This document shows, piece after piece, positions 8,119 through 17,106 of a stretch of 64,000 nt of DNA (within the stretch, counting starts at the first letter, position 1; each line of letters opens with the position of its first letter). Source of the DNA: Bacteroidota bacterium. Lineage in GTDB: Bacteria; Bacteroidota; Bacteroidia; Chitinophagales; Saprospiraceae. The notes under the pieces were generated by a model. The model made no database searches and was not told where the DNA came from. It worked only from the letters and a program-made list of their open reading frames with translations. The position numbers and the translations under genes are program-made. The stretch is from positions 1-64,000 of the forward strand of contig PZPC01000006.1 in NCBI GenBank assembly GCA_003045895.1, read 5' to 3'.

Positions 8119-9420
8119 ATGCTGTATGCATTTGTTCGTCCCCTGGCTAAAATTGGGTTAAAGTTTTATTTCCGGCATATCGACCTGGCCAACGCAGCGA
8201 AAATCCCCCCCAATGCAGCAGTTATTTTGGCCGCTAACCATCCCACAACTTTTATCGAGCCTTGTGTACTGGCTTGTTTTTTGGAACAACCGCTCCATTT
8301 TATGGCGCGGGGCGATTTTTTCAAAAATCCACTGGCTGCCAAACTCCTGAGAGGTGTCCATATTATTCCGGTCTACCGTTTGCGGGACGGAGGATACCAG
8401 GGCATCAAGAACAACTATAAATCTTTTGACCAGGCCACCCAGGTCCTCCTACAAAAGAAAAACCTGATGATCCTGGCCGAAGGCCGCTGCATCCACGAGA
8501 AACGGCTACGGCCTATTCGCAAAGGCACCGGACGCATTGCCTTAGGCGCGCTGGACAGTACCGACCTGGACGAAGTATACATCGTTCCCGTTGGCGTAAA
8601 CTACACGTATCCTGATCGCCCCCGTTCCAATCTGATGATCAATTGTGGTGAGCCACTGCGGGCGAGCGAATTTATGGATAGCTACCGCACCAATCCCAAT
8701 GCCGCCATCAACCAGCTTACCGAAGAATTACAGACGCGTTTGGCACAGGAAGTAGTCATTATCAACGAGCTGGCGGATGAGCCATTGCTGGAAAACCTGT
8801 TGCGCCTCTACCGCACGGAGCAGCCGCGCGATGAACGCCAAAACATCAGCCATACCGATCGCTTCTTACGGGCTGAAAAGCAGATTGCCGACCGTATCAA
8901 CCACCTGCCGACCGCTGAAAAAACAGCCTTGACCGCACTTAGTCACGACTACTTCAGTCGCCTTGAACGCATGCGCATTACCGATGCATCTTTCCGGGGC
9001 CGGTACCGCGCAGCAGGAAAAAAACACCTCATGGTCCTGCTGGGATTGATACCAATGCTATTACTGCTGATTTGGCACCTGCCGCCTATCCTCTTGGTGC
9101 AATGGTTCTCAGGGGTAAAAATGGACACCCTGGAATTTGCCAGTCCGGTAAAGTGGGCGGGCCTACTGGTGGCTTACCTGCTGTATTGCATAGGCTGGTG
9201 CCTGTTTGCCGTATTTTCTGGCACCTGGTGGCTGCTGGGATGGGTGGCCGTGGAACTGTTGGCTGCTTCGTACCTGATCCGTTACGGTGAGTTGGCGAAT
9301 CAGTGGCTTCTGCATTGGCGAACCCGCCGACAGGCCGAACACGAAGTCAAATATTTGCGCCAGGTACGCAGCCAACTGTTGGAGCAGGTCAAGCTATTCT
9401 GGAAAATAAAGGAAGACTGA
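8119..9420 (+). CDS. PlsC-type 1-acyl-glycerol-3-phosphate acyltransferase-like protein
   Basis: A 433-residue membrane acyltransferase. The PlsC domain (residues of about 30-210) has the catalytic block ANHPTTFIEP, with His and a Glu at the position usually held by Asp (H-x5-E), the ILAEGR block with its conserved Glu-Gly, and the VPVG block. The C-terminal half has a charged coiled region and two hydrophobic segments (about 300-325 and 340-385), so it is larger than classical PlsC (about 250 residues). It probably acylates a lysophospholipid or another lipid precursor on the inner membrane; the acceptor cannot be told from sequence. The ATG at 8119 follows the -7 box by about 20 bp. Confidence 0.8.
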   Translation: MLYAFVRPLAKIGLKFYFRHIDLANAAKIPPNAAVILAANHPTTFIEPCVLACFLEQPLHFMARGDFFKNPLAAKLLRGVHIIPVYRLRDGGYQGIKNNYKSFDQATQVLLQKKNLMILAEGRCIHEKRLRPIRKGTGRIALGALDSTDLDEVYIVPVGVNYTYPDRPRSNLMINCGEPLRASEFMDSYRTNPNAAINQLTEELQTRLAQEVVIINELADEPLLENLLRLYRTEQPRDERQNISHTDRFLRAEKQIADRINHLPTAEKTALTALSHDYFSRLERMRITDASFRGRYRAAGKKHLMVLLGLIPMLLLLIWHLPPILLVQWFSGVKMDTLEFASPVKWAGLLVAYLLYCIGWCLFAVFSGTWWLLGWVAVELLAASYLIRYGELANQWLLHWRTRRQAEHEVKYLRQVRSQLLEQVKLFWKIKED

Positions 9421-9464
9421 GCAAGCAGTCACTGGAGATACGGTTTCTCGCTCAGCCGCCTTGT

Positions 9465-10376
9465 TTATTGTTGCTCCGAAAATCCATCCCTGCGATCTAC
9501 AGTCAAGAGCAGTCGGGCTGTTTTAGGAACGAAAAAATTAGCCAACCGATCAATCCGCTGCCACACCCGGAAGGGGACCTGCTTCAGTAAACGGTGCGTT
9601 CGGCCATACAGCAGCAATTTATTCATAAAGACCTTGGTTTGTGCACTCCCCTGCACGGGTTTAGGTAGCAATTGCCGCAAACTTTCCTGCGTAAAAGAAT
9701 GCAGATGGGCATGATGAGGTGTCGGCTGGTTGCAGTGAATACAAAGGCTGTGGGCAATTTTTTCAGCGTGGGGAGTCGTCACCACTAACCGCCCGCCAGG
9801 TGCAAGTACCGTCAACAAGCAGCGTAGAAACGCTGCCGGATCAGCTACGTGTTCGATAATTTCACTGGCAATGATGTAATCAAACGTAGCGTCGGCAAAG
9901 GGCAGGTGAAACACGTCAGCCACTACCCCAAAATGGCCGGGGAAAGGGTAACGGGCCAGGGCTTTTTGGGGGTTTACCGTAGAAACATCCAGGGAAAAAA
10001 CCTCCCCTACCCCCAATTCGGCAAAATGAGCAGCAACCCAGGCCGAGCCACAACCTACGTCCAGTATGCGCTGTGCTTTTGGTGGCTTTTGGACCAGGAT
10101 CATTTCGTGTAACCGTTGGTTTTCGTGAACGGCCGCCGGATCTTCCCAGCCCGCAAAATAATCGAATACCTCGGCATCTTTCTGGTAATGGTCCACGTAA
10201 TTAAAGCTGGATCCAGGGGCCAGCGGTGCCTTATCCTGCTGAGGAAGCAATACGGCCAATCCATCCAGGAAAGGATAACTGAACTGGCCAGCTGGCGTTC
10301 GCAAAACCCCATCAGCGGGCATCCACTGCAGGAACTGTCCATTATCGGGGCTAATAAATAGGCCTTTCGGAATCAT
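9465..10376 (-). CDS. Class I SAM-dependent methyltransferase
   Basis: A 303-residue protein with a Methyltransf_11-type Rossmann fold. Motif I is LDVGCGSAW, motif II ends in SLDVS, and motif IV is FDYIIASEIIEHV. The first 60 residues resemble a Trm112-like small domain, as found in methyltransferases of this layout (inference). A cluster of His and Cys residues (CIHCNQPTPHHAHLH) after the catalytic fold could bind metal. The substrate is unknown. The start overlaps the stop of the upstream 68-residue membrane protein gene by four bases (ATGA), so the two are co-translated. Confidence 0.78.
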   Translation of the reverse strand: MIPKGLFISPDNGQFLQWMPADGVLRTPAGQFSYPFLDGLAVLLPQQDKAPLAPGSSFNYVDHYQKDAEVFDYFAGWEDPAAVHENQRLHEMILVQKPPKAQRILDVGCGSAWVAAHFAELGVGEVFSLDVSTVNPQKALARYPFPGHFGVVADVFHLPFADATFDYIIASEIIEHVADPAAFLRCLLTVLAPGGRLVVTTPHAEKIAHSLCIHCNQPTPHHAHLHSFTQESLRQLLPKPVQGSAQTKVFMNKLLLYGRTHRLLKQVPFRVWQRIDRLANFFVPKTARLLLTVDRRDGFSEQQ

Positions 10377-10579
10377 TCTTGTAATTTAGTGCTATCATTC
10401 TCCATCGGTGATTCCATTTTCGCTGGATCTTCCAACCCAAAAGGAACATCGAGTTTCCAGTGTCGGTAAAGAATTATTGCCACAAAAAAGAGGATGAGCA
10501 GGCCACCGTATAAGGTAATTTTTGGCCCAAAGATGTTACCTATATAATCTCCGTCGAAAGGATCACGTTTTTCAGACAT
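10373..10579 (-). CDS. Small single-pass membrane protein
   Basis: A 68-residue protein with a hydrophobic helix at about residues 23-42, a short charged N-terminus and an acidic Asp/Glu-rich C-terminal tail. I do not recognise the family. It is the first gene of a two-gene unit with the methyltransferase (ATGA overlap at 10373-10376) and diverges from the htrA gene 40 bp away. The tight coupling suggests a real gene. Confidence 0.65.
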   Translation of the reverse strand: MSEKRDPFDGDYIGNIFGPKITLYGGLLILFFVAIILYRHWKLDVPFGLEDPAKMESPMENDSTKLQE

Positions 10580-10588
10580 ACCAAGGTT

Positions 10589-10596
10589 TAATTTTG
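10589..10596 (+). promoter_or_regulatory. -7 box for the HtrA protease gene
   Basis: TAATTTTG is a full -7 match, placed 24 bp before the ATG and followed by an AT-rich leader ending in a T9 run. The -33 region is T-rich without a clean TTG. Confidence 0.5.
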
Positions 10597-10619
10597 CCTA
10601 AATTTCGCAATTTTTTTTT

Positions 10620-12056
10620 ATGACGACCCGACAAATTGCTTTTACCTTGCTTTGTTCCCTGTTGAGTGCCTTGTTTGCCGTGGGCATTTTTCAGGCGCTG
10701 TCACCTTCCAAACAGATTGTCATACACGAAGATGCGGAACCACGCTACGCCAGCACCAACGACTGGCTCAGTGAATTGCGACCGCGAACGTTCCTGTCGG
10801 CCACCCCTACTGATTTTACCCAAGCCGCCAGTGCGGTCATTCCTGCCGTCGTATTTATTCGAACCTTTGAAGAAAGCGCTACGGGGCTGTTTAACCGATC
10901 CGGCCAAACCATTGCTATTTCCACGGGTTCGGGCGTCATTATTTCTAAAGACGGGTATATTGTCACCAATAACCACGTCATTGAGTTCGGCCAACGTTAC
11001 GAGGTAACCTTAAACGACAAACGGGAATTTGTGGGTACGGTCATCGGTACGGATCCTTCAACCGATTTGGCGTTGCTCAAAATAGACGGCGAGCAACTTC
11101 CAATTATTGAGTTGGGCAATTCGGACAGCTTACAGGTTGGGGAGTGGGTACTGGCTATTGGTAGCCCTTTCAACCTGGAGAGTACCGTCACGGCTGGTAT
11201 TGTGAGTGCCAAAGGCCGCAACATCGACATCCTTGATGGGCAAGACCGGATTGAGTCCTTTATTCAAACCGATGCCGTGGTCAACCCTGGAAACAGTGGT
11301 GGCGCGCTGGTCAATACCAACGGAGAATTGGTGGGCATCAATACCGCTATCATTACCCGCTCGGGCGGATACGAAGGCTATTCTTTTGCCGTTCCGGTAA
11401 ATTTAATCCGGAAAATCGTGCGCGATCTCAGCGAATTTGGCAGCGTGCAACGGGGAATCCTCGGTGCTTATATTGCCAATGTAACAGCGGCTGTTGCCGA
11501 AGAAAAAGGCTTGGACAAGGTCGAAGGGGTCTTGATTACCGAAGTCACTGATGATAGTAGCGCGGAAAATGCCGGGCTGCTGAAAGGCGACGTTATTGTC
11601 AAGATCAACAATGTGGCTACCCCCGCAGTCCCCGTGTTACAAGAAATTCTGGGCCAATTACGCCCTGGAGATCGGGTGAAGCTCCACTATATCCGGGAAG
11701 GGAAGGAAGCATTGGTCAACCTGGTCTTGAAAAACAAACTCAATAGCACCTCCACTTTGACCGCCAACGAAGAAAGGCTGTTGCACGAACTGGGATTTGA
11801 GGTCCGGAATTTATCCAATTTGGAAAAATCGCGACTTAAGACGGAGGGTGTAAAAGTAATGAGTATTTTTAGGGGCAGCGAAATGGAGACCACCAATATG
11901 GAACCCGGTTTTATCATTACTGCTGCTAATGATCGAAAGATCAACAACCTGAATGATTTGCTTCGCTTTCTAAAGCGAACTGCCGGTGAAGTAGTCCTTG
12001 AAGGTGTTTACGAAAACTACCAGGGTGCCTACTACTATTCCTTTACCAACAAGTAG
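10620..12056 (+). CDS. HtrA/DegP-like serine protease with PDZ domain
   Basis: A 478-residue envelope protease (Do/DegQ family) for damaged or misfolded periplasmic proteins. An N-terminal signal or anchor helix (residues of about 5-27) is followed by a trypsin-like domain with the full triad: His119 in TNNHV, Asp149 in STDLALLK and Ser226 in NPGNSGG. A first PDZ domain follows (about 280-370). The last 95 residues look like a second, diverged PDZ domain. It stands alone on the plus strand behind its own -7 box. Confidence 0.92.
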   Translation: MTTRQIAFTLLCSLLSALFAVGIFQALSPSKQIVIHEDAEPRYASTNDWLSELRPRTFLSATPTDFTQAASAVIPAVVFIRTFEESATGLFNRSGQTIAISTGSGVIISKDGYIVTNNHVIEFGQRYEVTLNDKREFVGTVIGTDPSTDLALLKIDGEQLPIIELGNSDSLQVGEWVLAIGSPFNLESTVTAGIVSAKGRNIDILDGQDRIESFIQTDAVVNPGNSGGALVNTNGELVGINTAIITRSGGYEGYSFAVPVNLIRKIVRDLSEFGSVQRGILGAYIANVTAAVAEEKGLDKVEGVLITEVTDDSSAENAGLLKGDVIVKINNVATPAVPVLQEILGQLRPGDRVKLHYIREGKEALVNLVLKNKLNSTSTLTANEERLLHELGFEVRNLSNLEKSRLKTEGVKVMSIFRGSEMETTNMEPGFIITAANDRKINNLNDLLRFLKRTAGEVVLEGVYENYQGAYYYSFTNK

Positions 12057-12142
12057 CCTTATTTTGAGGTCATTTCTGATATTGGCGACCGTTAATCACC
12101 GCCAGTCACTCGAAATTCCGACACAACAGCAACGTATACCCG

Positions 12143-13777
12143 ATGAGTAAAAAAGAAATTGAGCGCAACCGTCATGAAGACGAGATGAAACTCCTGGTTT
12201 CGCGAATGAGCCACCGGCTGGATAAAATTCACCTCGGTGGTGGCGAACGAAAAATGGCCAAGCTTCGCAAAACAGGTAAAATGACTGCCCGTGAACGCAT
12301 CAGTTATCTTATCGATCCCGCTAGTTCCTTTTTAGAAATAGGTTCTTTTGCCGGTTATGGCATGTACGAAGAGTACGGTGGTTGTCCTGCGGGCGGTGTC
12401 GTTACTGGTATTGGCTACGTTAAGGGCCGACAATGCATGATTATCGCCAACGATGCCACCGTTAAAGCGGGTGCCTGGTTTCCTATTACGGGCAAAAAGA
12501 ACCTCCGGGCCCAAGAGATCGCCATGGAAAATCGGATTCCTTTGATTTACCTGGTGGACAGTGCGGGTGTTTTTCTGCCACTACAAGATGAAATATTCCC
12601 GGACAAGGAACATTTTGGGCGCATTTTCCGCAACAATGCCCGTATCAGCAGTATGGGTATCCCCCAAATTTCCGCCATTATGGGCAGCTGTGTAGCTGGC
12701 GGGGCTTACCTGCCCATTATGAGCGATGAAGCCCTGATTGTGGAAGGAACCGGATCGATCTTTCTGGCAGGCCCTTACCTGGTGAAGGCCGCCATTGGCG
12801 AAGAAGTTGACCAGGAAACCCTCGGCGGAGCCAGTACCCACAGCGAGATCAGTGGCGTTACGGATTACAAATGCCCCGATGATGCCTCCTGCCTGGACAC
12901 CATCAAAGAACTGGTCGACAAAATGGGGGCCTTTCCGCGCACCGGTTTCGACCGGGCGACTCCCCTACCAGCAGCAGGAAATCCCGATGACCTGCTAAGG
13001 GTTTTCCCCAACACCCGCACAACGCCTTACCGAACCAAAGACTTGTTGGAACACCTCGTCGACGAAGGGAAACTGACCTACTACAAGGATGGCTACGGCA
13101 AAACCATGATTTGTGCCTACGCCCGCATCGATGGCTGGGCAGTAGGCATTGTGGCCAATAATCGGGAAATTGTAAAATCCGCCACCGGCGAAACCCAATT
13201 TGGTGGCGTTATCTACAGTGACTCAGCCGACAAATCGGCCCGCTTTATTATGAATTGTAACCAAAAGAAGATTCCACTGGTCTTCTTCCACGATGTATCC
13301 GGCTTTATGGTCGGTTCCCGCTCTGAGCAGGGAGGAATTATCAAAGACGGTGCTAAGATGGTAAATGCCGTCAGTAACAGTACTGTCCCCAAGTTTTCGG
13401 TGGTTATTGGCAACAGCTATGGGGCTGGCAACTATGCGATGTGTGGCAAAGCTTACGACCCCCGGCTGATCGTAGCCTGGCCAACAGCAAAGATTGCCGT
13501 TATGGGAGGCGCTCAGGCAGCTAAGACCCTTTTGCAAATACAAGTTGCAGGCCGAAAATCCAAGGGTGAAACAGTTACCGCTTCGGAAGAAAAAGAATTA
13601 TTAGAGCGTATAGAGGCCAAATACGACGAACAAACAACGCCCTACTACGCGGCCGCCCGGTTGTGGGTGGACGAAATTATAGACCCACGCGAAACCCGTA
13701 GGTGGATCAGCGAAGGAATCACCGCAGCAGATCACGCACCGCTGGAACCTTTCAACCTGGGCCTGATACAAACATAA
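12143..13777 (+). CDS. Acyl-CoA carboxylase beta subunit (methylcrotonoyl-CoA carboxylase-like)
   Basis: A 544-residue carboxyltransferase subunit with two crotonase-like halves. It transfers CO2 from carboxybiotin to an acyl-CoA. Features that fit the methylcrotonoyl-type beta subunit are the segments MGSCVAGGAYLPIMSDE (N-half oxyanion region) and SYGAGNYAMCGKAYDP (C-half). Methylcrotonoyl-CoA carboxylase acts in leucine degradation, but related subunits use propionyl- or geranyl-CoA, so specificity is inferred. No biotin carboxylase or biotin carrier gene is adjacent. Confidence 0.85.
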   Translation: MSKKEIERNRHEDEMKLLVSRMSHRLDKIHLGGGERKMAKLRKTGKMTARERISYLIDPASSFLEIGSFAGYGMYEEYGGCPAGGVVTGIGYVKGRQCMIIANDATVKAGAWFPITGKKNLRAQEIAMENRIPLIYLVDSAGVFLPLQDEIFPDKEHFGRIFRNNARISSMGIPQISAIMGSCVAGGAYLPIMSDEALIVEGTGSIFLAGPYLVKAAIGEEVDQETLGGASTHSEISGVTDYKCPDDASCLDTIKELVDKMGAFPRTGFDRATPLPAAGNPDDLLRVFPNTRTTPYRTKDLLEHLVDEGKLTYYKDGYGKTMICAYARIDGWAVGIVANNREIVKSATGETQFGGVIYSDSADKSARFIMNCNQKKIPLVFFHDVSGFMVGSRSEQGGIIKDGAKMVNAVSNSTVPKFSVVIGNSYGAGNYAMCGKAYDPRLIVAWPTAKIAVMGGAQAAKTLLQIQVAGRKSKGETVTASEEKELLERIEAKYDEQTTPYYAAARLWVDEIIDPRETRRWISEGITAADHAPLEPFNLGLIQT

Positions 13778-13788
13778 AGTCCGTGCAC

Positions 13789-13908
13789 ATGGACAAAGCT
13801 AAATTGCAAGGATGGTTTAAAAAGATTGGTTTTACGGGTTTCCTCTTTTTCCTGCTTAAGGGGCTAGCCTGGATAGCCGTGTGGATAAGTGTAATGAAAT
13901 GCAGCTGA
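13789..13908 (+). CDS. 39-residue membrane protein
   Basis: A very short gene starting 11 bp after the carboxylase stop: a basic N-terminus (Met-Asp-Lys-Ala-Lys) followed by one hydrophobic helix containing GFLFFLLKGLAWIAVWI. Small proteins of this pattern (basic, Gly-Phe, Lys-Gly-Leu within the helix) recur in Bacteroidota genomes, sometimes mislabelled as tRNA synthetase fragments (recollection, not checked). Function unknown. Probably co-transcribed with the carboxylase gene. Confidence 0.6.
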   Translation: MDKAKLQGWFKKIGFTGFLFFLLKGLAWIAVWISVMKCS

Positions 13909-13955
13909 TGGGGAAAGGAGGAAATTGAAAACAATTGGTATTATCTGGCATAAAT

Positions 13956-13986
13956 TTGGACAAGACCAACAATTTATTTAGATTTG
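13956..13986 (+). promoter_or_regulatory. Promoter of the transaldolase gene
   Basis: TTG at 13956-13958 and TAGATTTG at 13979-13986 are separated by 20 bp, close to the Bacteroidota primary-sigma arrangement of TTG-N19-TAnnTTTG. The expected transcription start is near 13992, giving an untranslated leader of about 130 bases before the ATG at 14124. Confidence 0.6.
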
Positions 13987-14123
13987 CGTCCGGTGGGCAG
14001 CATGGAACTTGCTCCCTCTAATCCCCCAGGGTGGAAACACAGCAAGGGTACGAGGTTGTAGCGGTTGGTATGTTTGCTCACCATCTTTTTTTCCCATCTC
14101 ACCACTTCAAGAAAGCAAGCTAC

Positions 14124-14780
14124 ATGAAGTTCTTCATCGACACGGCCAGTATCGATCAAATCAAGGAAGCCAAGGAATTGGGTCTGCTTGACGGAGTCAC
14201 TACCAATCCATCCTTAATGGCGAAGGAAGGTATTACTGGAAAAGACAACATCCTGAAGCATTATGCGACGATTGCGGCGCTGGTGGAGGGCGATGTCAGT
14301 GCGGAAGTCATTTCTACCGACTTTGCGGGCATGATCGCTGAAGCGAAAGAATTGGTGGAGATTGCTGACAATATCATCGTGAAGATTCCGATGATCATGG
14401 ACGGTGTAAAAGCCATGAGCTGGTGTACCGAAAACGGTATTCCGACCAACTGTACCCTCGTCTTTAGTGGCGCCCAGGCTATCCTGGCGGCTAAAGCCGG
14501 CGCAACCTACGTCTCTCCTTTCATCGGCAGGATCGATGATACCAACTGGGACGGTATGGAACTGATCAAACAAATTGCGGAAATTTATGCTATTCAGGGC
14601 TTTGAAACACAAATCCTGGCAGCTTCCATCCGCAGTTCCAAGCATATAGTCGATGCGGCGCTGGCGGGAGCTGACGTAGTGACCTGTCCGTTGAGCTCCT
14701 ACCTGGGCATGCTCAAGCACCCGCTGACCGACATTGGCCTGGCACAATTCCTGGCAGATTACCGCAAAGGAAACAGCTAA
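14124..14780 (+). CDS. tal: Transaldolase (small TalC/FSA-type)
   Basis: A 218-residue (beta/alpha)8 enzyme of the short transaldolase family; the non-oxidative pentose phosphate role is inferred from family. It starts MKFFIDTAS, and GVTTNPS is the phosphate-side signature. The Schiff-base Lys87 lies in IIVKIPM, and a conserved ASIRSSKH segment follows. Longer in-frame starts (from 14031) fall in the leader and do not match the family N-terminus, so ATG 14124 is chosen. Its own promoter and a strong terminator make it monocistronic. Confidence 0.9.
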   Translation: MKFFIDTASIDQIKEAKELGLLDGVTTNPSLMAKEGITGKDNILKHYATIAALVEGDVSAEVISTDFAGMIAEAKELVEIADNIIVKIPMIMDGVKAMSWCTENGIPTNCTLVFSGAQAILAAKAGATYVSPFIGRIDDTNWDGMELIKQIAEIYAIQGFETQILAASIRSSKHIVDAALAGADVVTCPLSSYLGMLKHPLTDIGLAQFLADYRKGNS

Positions 14781-14866
14781 ATTTAAGCTGCCTTTTTTAC
14801 CAGACCTGGTGTTTGGGCGTAAAACTGCTTATTCTCAAGAAGCTATCTATTTTACATACCATTTTG

Positions 14867-14899
14867 AAGGGAGAGCAAACGTTCTCCCTTTTTTTTTTT
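14867..14899 (+). terminator. Rho-independent terminator of tal
   Basis: An eight-base-pair stem (14867-14874 with 14883-14890, AAGGGAGA paired with TCTCCCTT) and an 8-base loop are followed by an uninterrupted T run to 14899. Confidence 0.85.
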
Positions 14900-14945
14900 A
14901 GCCGTGATTTTACAGGCCAAAGGATAACCGCTTCCCAACAAGCGC

Positions 14946-15590
14946 TTAGTCTTTTCGCCGCGTTTTCTTACCCGAAGCTTTGCCTTCGTGCCGCTGGATA
15001 TAGTCTTGTAAAATTGCGGCTTGTGCTGATTCCGTAGCTGGATTATTAGCACCGTAAAAGTCTTTAGTCATCCGTTGCCGCAAGCCTTCAAAAACGCTTA
15101 CCGCACAAGCCACCGAAATATTAAGACTCTGTACCATTCCCATTTGAGGAATTAAAAAGTTGCTATCGGTATACCGCAGTGCCGCTTCACTAACGCCATC
15201 GTGTTCATTGCCAAACAACAAGGCGACCGATTCCGTCAGGTTCAAGTCGTACAAAGACGAGGCATCCTGGGCCATATGCGTAGCATAGATGTGATCGTAG
15301 CGAGCACGTACAGCAGCAAAGCAATTGTCCATCTGGGTGTAGTAATTTACATTCAGCCACTTGCGGGCTCCGGCAGAAGACTTCTTCCCCAGCGTCAGGT
15401 AGTCTTCTTGTAACTTTGGCTCCGTGTACAATACAAACACTTCTGCAATACCTACGGCTTCACAACTGCGCAGCACCGCACTGATATTGTGCGGATCGTG
15501 TACGTTTTCTAAAACTACCGTGAAATTCGTTTGCCGTTGGCAGGCTACCGTGCGTAGACGCGTAAGTCGCTCTTCGGTCATCTTCGGCAT
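14946..15590 (-). CDS. trmH: tRNA (guanosine-2'-O)-methyltransferase, TrmH type
   Basis: A 214-residue SPOUT methyltransferase that by family methylates the ribose of G18 in tRNA. It shows motif 1 ENVHDPHNISAVLRSC with the conserved Asn and Arg, motif 2 LLFGNEHDGVS, and motif 3 IPQMGMVQSLNISVACAVS. The short N-terminus and C-terminal helix match TrmH rather than RlmB, and the tail is rich in Lys and Arg. It begins one base after the stop of the preceding lipoprotein gene and is the last gene of the folE-to-trmH run. Confidence 0.88.
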   Translation of the reverse strand: MPKMTEERLTRLRTVACQRQTNFTVVLENVHDPHNISAVLRSCEAVGIAEVFVLYTEPKLQEDYLTLGKKSSAGARKWLNVNYYTQMDNCFAAVRARYDHIYATHMAQDASSLYDLNLTESVALLFGNEHDGVSEAALRYTDSNFLIPQMGMVQSLNISVACAVSVFEGLRQRMTKDFYGANNPATESAQAAILQDYIQRHEGKASGKKTRRKD

Positions 15591-15591
15591 A

Positions 15592-17106
15592 CTAATCGGC
15601 TTTACTAAAACGGTAGTTTTGAAATTTCAAGATATTGACGTATTTGTTTTCCCAGCGTTCGACCTGCGGAAACTCCATTCCGGTAGTCGTAGGCACAATG
15701 ATCCGCTGAAAGGCGTATTGGGTGTGGAGCATCTCCTCGGGAAATTCTTCCAGCTTGAGTTGGAATTTCGTACCGTATTTGTTGATCATTCGACCAAAAT
15801 ACCGGGTTAAATCGTAGCCAGAATAGGCTTCTTCCTTAGGGATATCTCCGTAACGTTCGTAAAATTGGCGCTTGAACTGGCGAATATCAGGATTCAGATC
15901 ATCGATAAATGAACTACTACTCACGTGGACGTTCAGCTTTTCGTAATAATCAAAATCAATTCGCTCGTACTCCATCCACTGCGGCATTCCGTAAACGGTA
16001 ACTTGCTGATACGAAGAACGATCATTGTCTAGTTTGCGCAACAAATTATAAATGAAGGTTTCCTGCGACCAACTGGGGACGATAAATACGGTCTCACCGG
16101 AATTACTGAACCAACTGGACAGGTTAACGGAAGACATGGTCGTCTTGGTCGAATCAATGGCCAGGGTTTTTAGAGGGGTGGTATTTTTTAGTCCGGTCAG
16201 GCGATCGTATTCTTTCTGAAAATAATCAAAGCGAGCCGTCTCACCGGGCGTATCCAACGCCACCAAAACAATCTGGTCTGCGCTGAAATGCTGCAGCACG
16301 TGTTGCATAATTGCCTGACAATGAGACTCCAGCGTCGGACTTGCCTGTACGTAATTGGGGTTCTTTTCCGATACGTTGGAGGATGCCGAGTGGGGTGAAA
16401 CCAACACGGCCCCGGTGCTGCGGGCTTTTTCGGCCAGGATACTGACATTGCTGCGCAGGTAAGGGCCTATAATCAGGTGGGCATTGTTCAAATCGCGGTT
16501 CGTACGCGCCAGGGTCGTAACAACTTGCTCACTGGCTTTGGAGTCCATGACGGAAACATTTAAAGGAATGCCTTGGGCCGATAATTCATCAAACGCCATC
16601 TGCATGCCACTGTAGAACTGCAAGGCCCAGGAAGAATTGGAGGAGAACGTCTTGTCTACCGCACTGTACCGATCCGAGAGGAAAGGTAAGACAACAGCTA
16701 CATTGTAGAAAGACAAAAGTTGGGAATTCCCCTCCCCTACACCAATGGGATTGACCGGGTTGCCGATCGGACCTGTTCCAACCGGAGCAGTAGTAGAATA
16801 GATGGGGGGCTCAATGCTGGAAGGAATATCCCGCCACACAATGGTATCCATCGGATCGGTAGGAGAATTGCGTACCAATACATAAGTGCCGGTTACGGGA
16901 TCGTATACCCGACGTCCCTGAATAGGATCCAGTTCGTCTTTGGGTTTCTGCCCAGATTGGGGCTCGTTGGGGCCCTGTGAAATGGGCTTAAACAATTCAC
17001 AAGCAGAAAAAGTAACCACAAAAAGCAGGGGCAGCAGACACCCTAGTGCCCGGCGTACCGTGCTATTCCCACTCAATTGTTGCCGGAGGTTTGGTACTGA
17101 TATCAT
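15592..17106 (-). CDS. Periplasmic-binding-protein-like lipoprotein
   Basis: A lipoprotein (lipobox TFSAC, Cys36 from this start) with a Pro-rich linker of about 80 residues and then a type-1 periplasmic-binding fold like that of branched-chain amino-acid receptors or LpoA. Recognisable parts are [13 protein letters not shown], the [12 protein letters not shown] helix, [11 protein letters not shown], and [10 protein letters not shown]. No permease or ATPase is adjacent, so transport is not implied; a cell-wall or envelope role is possible. The start is uncertain: ATG 17106 overlaps guaA by 44 bases, and a TTG at 17076 would also keep the signal peptide. It lies between guaA and trmH in one run of genes. 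Confidence 0.75.
   Translation of the reverse strand: MISVPNLRQQLSGNSTVRRALGCLLPLLFVVTFSACELFKPISQGPNEPQSGQKPKDELDPIQGRRVYDPVTGTYVLVRNSPTDPMDTIVWRDIPSSIEPPIYSTTAPVGTGPIGNPVNPIGVGEGNSQLLSFYNVAVVLPFLSDRYSAVDKTFSSNSSWALQFYSGMQMAFDELSAQGIPLNVSVMDSKASEQVVTTLARTNRDLNNAHLIIGPYLRSNVSILAEKARSTGAVLVSPHSASSNVSEKNPNYVQASPTLESHCQAIMQHVLQHFSADQIVLVALDTPGETARFDYFQKEYDRLTGLKNTTPLKTLAIDSTKTTMSSVNLSSWFSNSGETVFIVPSWSQETFIYNLLRKLDNDRSSYQQVTVYGMPQWMEYERIDFDYYEKLNVHVSSSSFIDDLNPDIRQFKRQFYERYGDIPKEEAYSGYDLTRYFGRMINKYGTKFQLKLEEFPEEMLHTQYAFQRIIVPTTTGMEFPQVERWENKYVNILKFQNYRFSKAD

Noticed and set aside
15592-17106. Substrate-binding subunit of an ABC importer
   Set aside because: No permease or ATPase gene is nearby, and the neighbours are guaA and trmH, so only the fold is called.
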